From NCBI GenBank assembly GCA_025060675.1, contig JANXBI010000037.1, positions 1-64,000 on the forward strand: 64,000 nucleotides of DNA. Direction: 5' to 3'. Of this stretch, positions 16,822 to 23,909 are shown one piece after another. Under the pieces are notes generated by a model. The model had not been told where the DNA came from. It saw nothing but the letters and a program-made list of their open reading frames with translations, and did no database searches. Source of the DNA: Candidatus Caldatribacterium sp. (GTDB taxonomy: Bacteria; Atribacterota; Atribacteria; Atribacterales; Caldatribacteriaceae). How positions within the stretch are numbered: position 1 is the stretch's first letter; each line of letters begins with the position of its first letter. The translations under genes were made by a program, and so were the position numbers.

Positions 16822-17025
16822 ATGGAATTCCACGGGGAATACCAAGACAAAGGCATGCAGGCCGTGTATGATATCCCCTTTGCAGAGCGTATTTCTCGAT
16901 GGCCGTGGATTCTCGACAAAAGAGTTCGTCGCCGCTATTTGACAAAAGACGAGGAAAGGGAATACCTTGAGCAGCTTGTGTGCCTGAAGTGTGGAAAAGC
17001 TTGCCGCGGGGCCTGTGAAGGCTAA
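16822..17025 (+). CDS. Small cysteine-rich protein of unknown function
   Basis: A 67-residue reading frame with ATG 16822 after GGGTGAGGGGGTGGAGAG, 12 bases past livF. The first 50 residues are charged and amphipathic with three aromatic positions near SRWPWIL. The end is CLKCGKACRGAC, giving Cys-x2-Cys-x3-Cys-x3-Cys, which could ligate Zn or an Fe-S cluster. I do not recognise a family. Good ribosome-binding site, operon position and stop placement (4-base tail overlap with larC) argue that it is real. It may simply ride on the transporter operon. Confidence 0.5.
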   Translation: MEFHGEYQDKGMQAVYDIPFAERISRWPWILDKRVRRRYLTKDEEREYLEQLVCLKCGKACRGACEG

Positions 17026-18179
17026 GGCCCTGTCTTTCTCAGTCTCTCCAAAACCTCCTGAAGCGGAAGTCCTGTTTTCTGAGCTATCTTCTTACACTCC
17101 TCGTACTCAGGGAGTGTTACTGTTTTCCCACTCTTATGAACTTCCTTTCCTCGAACGGTTCCCCAAGGCGTAGAGATTACAACCTCCTTCCGAGGAAGCG
17201 CCCACTTGACCACTTCGTGCTCTCGAACACCCAACGTAGTTGTTTCCTCAAATATAAGCGTTCGAAGACGAGGAGCAAGAGAAATCGGAGCAAGAACAGA
17301 GAGCATAAACGCAGGACGATGTTTTTTCATATAGATAGGAGTCACGAAGACGTCTAAAGCTCCTGCCTCAAAAAGTCGCTCGGCAAGATATTCAACAATT
17401 TGAGGGGACATATCATCTATGTTGGTCTCAAGGAGCACATTCCGTTCCTGGTTCTCCCTTCCCTCCAGTTCCCCTAAGATTACCCGAAGGACATTGGGGA
17501 TGGTGAAGTCTTGTAGGCCTGCGCCATACCCGATTTTTTGTACCACGATGTGCGGACAGGGACCAAAGGACGTTACAAGATGGGTAACAAGAGCGGCTCC
17601 GGTTGGGGTGGTGAGCTCACCTTCTTCGGATCCGGTATACACGGGAACGCCCCGGAGGAGTTCCAAAGTCACTGGTGCAGGGACAGGGAGAAGACCATGA
17701 CTGGTGCGAACAAAACCCCTCCCTGTTGGAATCGGAGAAGAGTAAACCTCCTGAACTCCTAAGAGTTCAAGAGCGTATAAAACACCCACGATATCCACGA
17801 GTGTATCCCCACCTCCAATTTCGTGAAAATGGACTTCTTCAGGGTGGCAACCGTGGACTCTTCCTTCGGCCTCTGCAATAGCTTGGAGGATAGCCTGCGC
17901 TTTACTTTGCAAGGATTGCGGGAGTAGACCACTTTGGAGGAAACTCACCATTTCCTTCGCGCTCCGGGTGTGGGAAGGTGAGGGATCAACGACGGAAACC
18001 TGAGTGGCACTAATGTTTCCCTTGCGTACTTGACGAATCGTAATATCGAAAGGGAAGGGAAGAAACCTTTGGAGTTGCGCCACAAAAGCCTCTACCTCTA
18101 TAACTCCCAAATCGAGGAGAGCTCCTAAGAACATGTCCCCACTTATTCCTGAAAAGCAATCAAGATAGAGTACCCGCAC
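17022..18179 (-). CDS. larC: Nickel-pincer cofactor biosynthesis protein LarC
   Basis: A 385-residue LarC, the CTP-dependent cyclometallase that inserts nickel into pyridinium-3,5-bisthiocarboxylic acid mononucleotide. YLDCFSGISGDMFLGALLDLG is the family N-terminus (in part: FSGISGDMFLGALLDLG), and VHFHEIGGGDTLVDIVG and TNIDDMSPQIVEYL are conserved blocks. The gene is one continuous frame, unlike Lactobacillus plantarum larC1/larC2, which needs a ribosomal frameshift. GTG 18179 follows a GGGGGAAAG ribosome-binding site inside the end of larB (20-base overlap). Confidence 0.93.
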   Translation of the reverse strand: MRVLYLDCFSGISGDMFLGALLDLGVIEVEAFVAQLQRFLPFPFDITIRQVRKGNISATQVSVVDPSPSHTRSAKEMVSFLQSGLLPQSLQSKAQAILQAIAEAEGRVHGCHPEEVHFHEIGGGDTLVDIVGVLYALELLGVQEVYSSPIPTGRGFVRTSHGLLPVPAPVTLELLRGVPVYTGSEEGELTTPTGAALVTHLVTSFGPCPHIVVQKIGYGAGLQDFTIPNVLRVILGELEGRENQERNVLLETNIDDMSPQIVEYLAERLFEAGALDVFVTPIYMKKHRPAFMLSVLAPISLAPRLRTLIFEETTTLGVREHEVVKWALPRKEVVISTPWGTVRGKEVHKSGKTVTLPEYEECKKIAQKTGLPLQEVLERLRKTGP

Positions 18180-18930
18180 CACCTTTCCCCCTTTCGACAA
18201 GCTGATTAACAAGGTGGGCGAAAAACCCTGCACCAAATCCGTTATCGATGTTCACGACTGCCATACCAGGGACACAACTTGAAAGCATTGCAAGGAGTGG
18301 AGCAAGGCCAGAGAAATGCGCTCCATAGCCAATACTTGTTGGTACGGCAATGACTGGAACTCCTACAAGGCCGGCGATAACGCTTGGGAGTGCTCCTTCC
18401 ATACCGGCGACGACCACTACGACGTTAGCGTTCTCAAACACAGAAAGACGGGCGAGAAGCCGATGAATACCTGCCACCCCAACATCGAAAAGACGCTCCA
18501 CGAAGTTTCCCGCAATTTCAGCAACGCAGGCTGCTTCTTCAGCAACGGGGATGTCAGCCGTTCCTGCTGTGACTACTACTATTTTCCCCACCCGGGGGAG
18601 AGGTTCACGCTCAGCAAAAATGAGCCGCGCTGTGGGGTTGAAAGAAAGAAAGGGAAGATGCGTCTTGAGAAACTCAAAAGTCTCGCGATCAGCACGAGTA
18701 GCCACAAAGTTCGGGACATGCTCAGCAAGGTCTACAAGAATCGCCAAGAGGTGTTCTCGATCCTTCCCCGGGCAATACACAACCTCTGGAAAGCCTTTGC
18801 GGAGACTCCGATGATAGTCGATTTTTGCAAAACCGAGATCTTCAAAAGGGAACCCCTTCAAGGCTTTGTACGCCTCTTGAGGTGTGATTTTTCTCTCCCA
18901 GAGCTCTTGAAGGATTTTTTCGATGCTCAT
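18160..18930 (-). CDS. larB: Nickel-pincer cofactor biosynthesis protein LarB
   Basis: A 256-residue LarB, the nicotinic acid adenine dinucleotide carboxylase/hydrolase that opens nickel-pincer cofactor synthesis; it is a PurE (AIR carboxylase) relative. The PurE-like domain occupies residues 110-256 with VVVTAGTADIPVAEEAA, VVVVAGMEGALPSVIAGL and PTSIGYGAHFSGLAPLLAML. ATG 18930 has AAGGAG 9 bases upstream. It is 12 bases after the thioredoxin-like gene and overlaps larC. LarE, the sulfur donor needed for the pathway, and a LarA racemase are not in the window. Confidence 0.93.
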   Translation of the reverse strand: MSIEKILQELWERKITPQEAYKALKGFPFEDLGFAKIDYHRSLRKGFPEVVYCPGKDREHLLAILVDLAEHVPNFVATRADRETFEFLKTHLPFLSFNPTARLIFAEREPLPRVGKIVVVTAGTADIPVAEEAACVAEIAGNFVERLFDVGVAGIHRLLARLSVFENANVVVVVAGMEGALPSVIAGLVGVPVIAVPTSIGYGAHFSGLAPLLAMLSSCVPGMAVVNIDNGFGAGFFAHLVNQLVERGKGGAGTLS

Positions 18931-18942
18931 AAGCCCACTCCT

Positions 18943-19464
18943 TCAGGAACACAGTCCCAAAACACATACTGGTTGTCGTTCTTCTAAAGCATCTCTTTTT
19001 TCTGAGGGGAGAGCTGAGCGCAAGGCCTCCCAGGAAATCGTTCCTTTTTCCTGGTAGAGAACCCTTCGTTCTCCATTCACGAGGAAAACTGCCGGGGTTT
19101 CCCAAACTCCAAGGAGCGCAGGTAACTCTGGATGGGCAAGGTAAACAGTGAGTCGTCCACCAAAGGATTCCTCAATATTTCGTGCGCTTCGAAAATCGCA
19201 TCGCAGACACACAGTGTAAAGTGGAATCCTCTTCTCCAAGCTCTCAAGACTTTCAAGGAGGTCCAAGAGACCTGCGAAACACGAGGAACACTCTGGGGTA
19301 AAAAAGAAGAGGAGCGATAGCCCCTCCGGGCAAAACACCACCTCCTCACCCCGCAACGTATAGAGATGGAACAGGGGAAGCTTTCGAACCGAAGCCATAC
19401 CGGGAGAGAAAGAAGAAAATAGCGCCAGAGAGAAAATAGCGTAGAAAACACACCGTTTGATCAT
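18943..19464 (-). CDS. Exported TlpA/ResA-like thioredoxin-fold protein
   Basis: A 173-residue protein with an N-terminal signal sequence (hydrophobic residues 5-20, likely cleaved near GMAS). The thioredoxin-like motif FFTPECSSC puts the CxxC at Cys59 and Cys62, and the cis-proline region is VWETPAVFLVNGERRV. Additional cysteines occur in CLRC and in CVLGLC at the C-terminus. It probably acts outside the membrane as a thiol reductant or isomerase. The start at 19464 has AGGAG upstream; earlier codons in frame (to 19524) would spoil the signal peptide. It lies 11 bases after the beta-propeller gene and 12 before larB. Confidence 0.75.
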   Translation of the reverse strand: MIKRCVFYAIFSLALFSSFSPGMASVRKLPLFHLYTLRGEEVVFCPEGLSLLFFFTPECSSCFAGLLDLLESLESLEKRIPLYTVCLRCDFRSARNIEESFGGRLTVYLAHPELPALLGVWETPAVFLVNGERRVLYQEKGTISWEALRSALPSEKRDALEERQPVCVLGLCS

Positions 19465-19475
19465 GGCTTCTCCTC

Positions 19476-20669
19476 CTAATACAAAGGAACTGGAGAAAAG
19501 ATAGGGCTCGTTTCCCTGGCCCAAGACGAAGTGAAACGCTCCTGCTTCCTTCCCACAAGCTCAAGAAGCACAATATCCCAATTGCCTGCATCGGCCTCCA
19601 CAGAAAACACGAGACGTTGACCATCGGGAGAAACCGCAAGATACGCCTTTGGAAGACCGTCGAAGGTGAGCCGCGTTATAGACCCATTGGCAAGCGACAA
19701 GGAATACACGTCATACATTCCCCCTTCTTCTCCGATGAAGAAGAGTTCTCCCCGTTTCCCAAAGGCGGGATAGAAAACATTGCCAGAGAAGGAGAGAGTC
19801 TGCTCTTTTTCTCGCAAGACATCCCATAAGGTAAGGACCCATCGAGCATTTCTGAACTCTGAAAAAGCGAATACCGAACCATGTGGAGAAGCAGCAATAC
19901 CTTGTATAGGATTCGCTCGCTCAAGGAGCAACCTCTGCTTCGAACCATCAAGGTTCATCTCATAAATGCCCTTCTTGCCCCCACGCTCAGAAAGGAAGAG
20001 GATCGTCCTACGGAATGGGAAAAAAACAGGGAAAGAGTCCGAAAATCCAGGCGGACTTAACCGTCGCCAAACACGGGAGAAAAGGTCCATTTGAAAAATG
20101 CCCACCATATTGCCAGAGGCAACACTCGCGAGGAGGAACTGTCCTTCCGGAGTAATATGTATCGCCTCGATCTGCCCTGCTACAGGTGGAGGAAGCACCG
20201 CTTCTTTCCCTCCACCGAGGTTCGTAAGAACGATGTACGATTTCCCTTCTTCGAAACGCACAAAAAGGATTTTCCATTCCTTTTCCCGGGAAAGAATCCT
20301 CGGAAGTTGGTGTCGAAGCCCTTCGAGGAAGGACGAGATATCCTCAGCCTTACGAACCATTCCGAGGATTTTCTGCGGTTTTTCAAGATCCCATACCTCA
20401 AAGCAGAGGAGATTCTCTCGGTCGTACCCCAAAAGGAGGTAAGCCTTCCAGCCAGCAAAAGCCGTAACGAGCTCTGCTTTTCTCCCTGAATCCCAGGACA
20501 TGCGGTAAGTACGGCAAGAGAGGGTGTTTTGAAGAAAGTCCGCAAGGGGAGCGAAAAATTGCCTCTCCGTCATATCAAAGAAGAAGATTTCTTCGGCCCA
20601 AGCATTCCAGGGGAGAAAAGTGCTTATCCCACACAGGGCAAGGAGAGAGAAAGCTACAGACCATTTCAT
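19476..20669 (-). CDS. Exported TolB-like beta-propeller protein
   Basis: A 397-residue protein with a signal peptide (MKWSVAFSLLALCGIS..., cleavage near AWA-EE). The N-terminal 150 residues resemble the TolB N-domain position but are not clearly recognisable. From residue about 170 on there are PD40/WD40-like repeats: ITPEGQFLLAS, FLSERGGKKGIYEMNLDGSK, FAFSEFRNARWVL, FFIGEEGGMYDVYSL and VSPDGQRLVFS. The ATG at 20669 lies 8 bases after GGGGAGG; a TTG at 20675 is too close to it. No tol-pal genes are near, so a Tol role is not implied. It heads the operon with TlpA-like, larB and larC. Confidence 0.75.
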   Translation of the reverse strand: MKWSVAFSLLALCGISTFLPWNAWAEEIFFFDMTERQFFAPLADFLQNTLSCRTYRMSWDSGRKAELVTAFAGWKAYLLLGYDRENLLCFEVWDLEKPQKILGMVRKAEDISSFLEGLRHQLPRILSREKEWKILFVRFEEGKSYIVLTNLGGGKEAVLPPPVAGQIEAIHITPEGQFLLASVASGNMVGIFQMDLFSRVWRRLSPPGFSDSFPVFFPFRRTILFLSERGGKKGIYEMNLDGSKQRLLLERANPIQGIAASPHGSVFAFSEFRNARWVLTLWDVLREKEQTLSFSGNVFYPAFGKRGELFFIGEEGGMYDVYSLSLANGSITRLTFDGLPKAYLAVSPDGQRLVFSVEADAGNWDIVLLELVGRKQERFTSSWARETSPIFSPVPLY

Positions 20670-20706
20670 TTCCAACGCCTCCCCTGAATTTCTCTTGTGA
20701 GGATAG

Positions 20707-20712
20707 TATAAT
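20707..20712 (+). promoter_or_regulatory. Putative -10 element, shared divergent promoter region
   Basis: TATAAT occurs on the plus strand at 20707-20712, and the opposite strand reads TATACT over nearly the same bases. This AT-rich block is the only promoter-like sequence in the 63-base spacer between the divergent propeller and kinase-nuclease genes. No convincing -35 is seen in either direction. Confidence 0.4.
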
Positions 20713-20732
20713 AAAAGCCGGTGAAGAGGGGA

Positions 20733-21629
20733 ATGAGCAATTTCTCGGTTATTACTGTTTCTCGGGAAACAGAAAGTCTGGGAGATGAAGTTGCATCTCG
20801 TCTTGCAAGAGTCCTGGGCTTTGAGCTCGTTGATCGGGGCCGATGGATAGAACTTCTGCAGAAATTCTCCCTTCCTCCTGAGCCTCCTGAAGAAGACGAA
20901 GAGCGGGGAAGATGGATGGAATCCGTGAGCGCTCTACTCACGCAAATGGCTGAAAAGAGGGCTTTTGTTCTCCTTGGAAGAGGCGGACAAAGACTCCTTG
21001 CCCAGTGCCCCCGAGCTTTCCATCTCCTTATTGTAGCTCCTGTACCATTACGCATCCGTCGCATTATGAAACGATACCGTCAAGATGAGGTCACCGCGTC
21101 TCGCATCCTCACCGAGCAGGATAGGCAAAGAGAACGCTTTCTCCTCCACTACTTTGGCATCGACTGGCGTAACCCTCTACATTACCATTTTATCCTTAAC
21201 ACTGCTTTCTACGACGTGGAGGAATCTTGCCAGCTTGTCCTTGAGGCTATGCGGAGAATCCGTCCCCCTTCCGTAGGATACCAAGAGTCTTTCTTCCCTG
21301 AAAAGCTTACATTTTCTCATCCTTCGGAAGAAGAATTCGCACGAATTCTCGATTTCTATGGCATCCGCTGGCTCTATGAGCCTCGGGTATTTCCTTTAGA
21401 GTGGGATAGCGAGGGAAATGTGATTGAGGCCTTTACTCCTGATTTCTACTTACCCGACTTTGATCTCTTCGTCGAGATTACGACCCAAAAGCAAAAACTC
21501 ACCTGGCGCAAGAACAGGAAAATTCGCAAGCTTAAAGCCTTGTATCCGGAGGTTAAAATCAAGGTGATCTATGCCCGTGACTACGAACACATGTTGAGGA
21601 AATTCAACTTGCAGGGTAACCATGACTGA
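20733..21629 (+). CDS. Cytidylate-kinase-like domain fused to a PD-(D/E)XK-like nuclease domain
   Basis: A 298-residue two-domain protein. Residues 1-180 resemble the cytidylate kinase-like family (Cytidylate_kin2): VITVSRETESLGDEVASRLA, LLGRGGQRLLA and LLIVAPVPLRIRRIMKRY. The usual glycine-rich P-loop (GSGG after SRE) is here ESLG, so ATP binding may be altered. Residues 200-290 look like a restriction-endonuclease fold: PDFYLPDFDLFVEITTQKQ gives Pro236-Asp237, Glu248 and nearby lysines, followed by KNRKIRKLKALYPEVKIKV. ATG 20733 gives the kinase N-terminus; GTG 20721 is an alternative. It overlaps hpt by 8 bases. Function unknown. Confidence 0.65.
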   Translation: MSNFSVITVSRETESLGDEVASRLARVLGFELVDRGRWIELLQKFSLPPEPPEEDEERGRWMESVSALLTQMAEKRAFVLLGRGGQRLLAQCPRAFHLLIVAPVPLRIRRIMKRYRQDEVTASRILTEQDRQRERFLLHYFGIDWRNPLHYHFILNTAFYDVEESCQLVLEAMRRIRPPSVGYQESFFPEKLTFSHPSEEEFARILDFYGIRWLYEPRVFPLEWDSEGNVIEAFTPDFYLPDFDLFVEITTQKQKLTWRKNRKIRKLKALYPEVKIKVIYARDYEHMLRKFNLQGNHD

Positions 21630-22188
21630 TCCTCGGTTAGGTGCTCGTGTCTTCACCAGAGAAGATATACGCCAGAGAATCTCTGAGGTTGCCCGCGAGA
21701 TTGAACGAGACTACGCTGAAAAAAGACCGGTCATCGTTACGATTCTCCGCGGTGCAGTGTATTTTGCTGTAGATCTCACCCGAGCACTTTCCATACCTTT
21801 TGACCTTGATTTCATGGCTCTTTCACCATTCCGCCCAGGATTGCGACGAGCCGTAATCGAAAAAGACGTCGATACGGATCTTAAAGGACGCCATATCCTG
21901 ATCCTTGAGGATATTGTCGACACAGGGCTTACTTTGCATTTCCTCACACGAAATCTCGAACAAAGGCTTCCGAAAAGCGTGCGGGTATGCACATTCTTGA
22001 ATTGTCCGGCCAGAAGGATTGTGGACGTCGAGGTTCACTACTTCTGCTTTGAGATCCCAGACATTTACGTTGTTGGGTACGGACTCGATTTTCAAGGAGA
22101 TTTTCGCAATCTTGAGGAAGTATACACCTTGTACGATCCCTCGGGAAGGAGTACGCAACTTCTGAAACAGATGGGGAAAGGACGGTGA
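21622..22188 (+). CDS. hpt: Hypoxanthine phosphoribosyltransferase
   Basis: A 188-residue type I phosphoribosyltransferase for purine salvage (hypoxanthine/guanine plus PRPP). The PRPP loop is ILILEDIVDTGLTLHFL, and the upstream ILRGAVYFAVDL matches the conserved PPi-binding region. The C-terminal VVGYGLDFQGDFRNLEEVY has the metal and hood residues typical of Hpt. It starts inside the fusion gene's end, so the two are translationally coupled. Confidence 0.92.
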   Translation: MTDPRLGARVFTREDIRQRISEVAREIERDYAEKRPVIVTILRGAVYFAVDLTRALSIPFDLDFMALSPFRPGLRRAVIEKDVDTDLKGRHILILEDIVDTGLTLHFLTRNLEQRLPKSVRVCTFLNCPARRIVDVEVHYFCFEIPDIYVVGYGLDFQGDFRNLEEVYTLYDPSGRSTQLLKQMGKGR

Positions 22189-22192
22189 TTCT

Positions 22193-23248
22193 ATGGTTGA
22201 GTTCCGGAAAGCGATATCAGCCCTCCAGGGTTATATTCCGGGAGAACAACCAAAAGAAAAGGGTTTTATAAAGCTCAATACCAACGAGAATCCGTATCCT
22301 CCTTCGCCAAAGGTCGTAACGGCACTATGCACGTTCCTCGCTTCTTCCTCCCTCGCCTTGTATCCTCCCCCACTCAGCGATGCGGTACGACAGAAAATTT
22401 CCTCAGTGTACGGTGTTCCTGAAGAATGGGTGCTTGTGGGAAACGGTTCTGATGAACTTCTTGACCTTATCGTGAGAGTTTTTGTGGAGAAAGGGTCACA
22501 GGTAGTGTATCCCGTGCCTACATACACGTATTATCGGGTACTCACGCTTCTCCAAGAAGGCACACCCTGCGAGATACCGTTTCCCGAGGATTTCTCTCTT
22601 CCCAAAGCATTCGTTACTCTTCCAGGACACCTCAAATTCCTATGTAACCCTAATTCTCCGACGGGAACTTTTGTTCCCCCAGAAGAGGTAGAAGATGTCC
22701 TTCGGGTATCATCGTGTCCTGTCGTCGTCGATGAGGCATATGTCGATTTTGCTCCTTCCAGCACGTTGCCCCTCCTTGAACGCTACGAAAACCTCATCGT
22801 TGTCCGTACTCTCTCAAAATCATTCTCCTTAGCAGGCTTACGCATTGGATTTCTTTTTGCCCATCCATACATCATTCGAGAACTCACGAAAGTGAAGGCT
22901 TCGTACAACGTGAACATCCTTTCCCAGGTTGGCGCATGTGCAGCACTTGACGATTGTAACCATGCGTGGGAAAACATTCGTCGTATTAAAAGGACTCGTG
23001 AGTGGTTTTCCCAAAGAATGAGAGAGCTTGGCTTTTTCGTATATCCTTCAGAGGCGAATTTTGTCCTCATCCGTAAAAAAGGGGTTGACCTCTTCTTCCT
23101 CTACGAAGAACTGAAGAAACGAAAAATTCTCGTTCGATACTTCTCCGAATGGCCCGACGCTCTCCGCATCTCCATTGGCACCGACAGCGATATGGAGCTT
23201 CTCTGTGCCAATATGGAAGACATTTTGAAGGAGAGAAGCTATGTTTAA
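22193..23248 (+). CDS. hisC: Histidinol-phosphate aminotransferase
   Basis: A 351-residue PLP-dependent class II fold I aminotransferase. LNTNENPYPPSPKV is the HisC opening, NGSDELLDLIVRVF binds the cofactor phosphate region, VVDEAYVDFA has the PLP-contacting Asp and Tyr, and LSKSFSLAGLRIGFL contains the Schiff-base lysine. No other his gene is nearby, so it may serve histidine synthesis or other aromatic transaminations. It lies 4 bases after hpt and overlaps the next gene by 8 bases. Confidence 0.9.
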   Translation: MVEFRKAISALQGYIPGEQPKEKGFIKLNTNENPYPPSPKVVTALCTFLASSSLALYPPPLSDAVRQKISSVYGVPEEWVLVGNGSDELLDLIVRVFVEKGSQVVYPVPTYTYYRVLTLLQEGTPCEIPFPEDFSLPKAFVTLPGHLKFLCNPNSPTGTFVPPEEVEDVLRVSSCPVVVDEAYVDFAPSSTLPLLERYENLIVVRTLSKSFSLAGLRIGFLFAHPYIIRELTKVKASYNVNILSQVGACAALDDCNHAWENIRRIKRTREWFSQRMRELGFFVYPSEANFVLIRKKGVDLFFLYEELKKRKILVRYFSEWPDALRISIGTDSDMELLCANMEDILKERSYV

Positions 23249-23909
23249 GCTCTTTATCTGGGACCTTGACAACACGGTCATAGGAAGCTCGAAACTCCTT
23301 TGGGGAGCCTTTCAATGGGTAGCTGAACGTTTTGCGCAACGTTTGATGAGTCCTCAGGAAATCGTTAGCCTCTATGGCCCCCCTGAAGATGTGGTTGTTG
23401 AGCAAATTGTTGGGAGGGAAAGGAAAGAAGAAGCACTTCGAGCCTTCTATGAGTTTTACGAGCGAGAGCACGATCATCTTGTGACTCTTTTTCCCGAGGT
23501 TCTTGAAATTATTGCCTTTCTTCGTACTAAGAAGGTTAAGCAGGCCCTTTTCACCGCCAAGGGGCGAAAGAGTGCTTCTATAACCCTTGATCGCCTCCGC
23601 ATCGGGGGTCATTTTGACTTTATCTTATGTGGGGACGAAGTGGAAAGGGCTAAACCCTATCCAGATGGGGTCATACGAATACTCAGGCACTTTGGTGTTC
23701 AACCAAGCGAGACGCTCTACGTGGGTGACTCACCCCTTGACGCTCAGGCAGCACACGGTGCAGGAGTTGCCTTTGCCTTGGCCCTCTGGGATTCCTTCCA
23801 CCGGTCCCAAGCGAAGTACATCGAAGCTGAATACGTTTTCGCCACACCCAGGGAAATGTTTCAGTGGATGCAAGAAGCGTACGGAGGGAAGACTCATGGT
23901 GCCTTTTGA
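23241..23909 (+). CDS. HAD-family phosphatase, PGP/YjjG-like
   Basis: A 222-residue HAD hydrolase. Motif I is WDLDNTVI with the nucleophile and acid/base aspartates, motif II is LFTAKGRKS, motif III lies near ERAKPYPDG, and motif IV is YVGDSPLDAQAAHGAG. The alpha-helical cap between motifs I and II places it with phosphoglycolate or nucleotide phosphatases. It could supply histidinol phosphatase activity next to hisC, but that is a guess. It overlaps hisC by 8 and nrdJ by 14 bases. Confidence 0.85.
   Translation: MFKLFIWDLDNTVIGSSKLLWGAFQWVAERFAQRLMSPQEIVSLYGPPEDVVVEQIVGRERKEEALRAFYEFYEREHDHLVTLFPEVLEIIAFLRTKKVKQALFTAKGRKSASITLDRLRIGGHFDFILCGDEVERAKPYPDGVIRILRHFGVQPSETLYVGDSPLDAQAAHGAGVAFALALWDSFHRSQAKYIEAEYVFATPREMFQWMQEAYGGKTHGAF

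Noticed and set aside
18316..18987. 223-codon plus-strand frame opposite larB
   Set aside because: Antisense of a well-conserved LarB; no recognisable motif or start signal.
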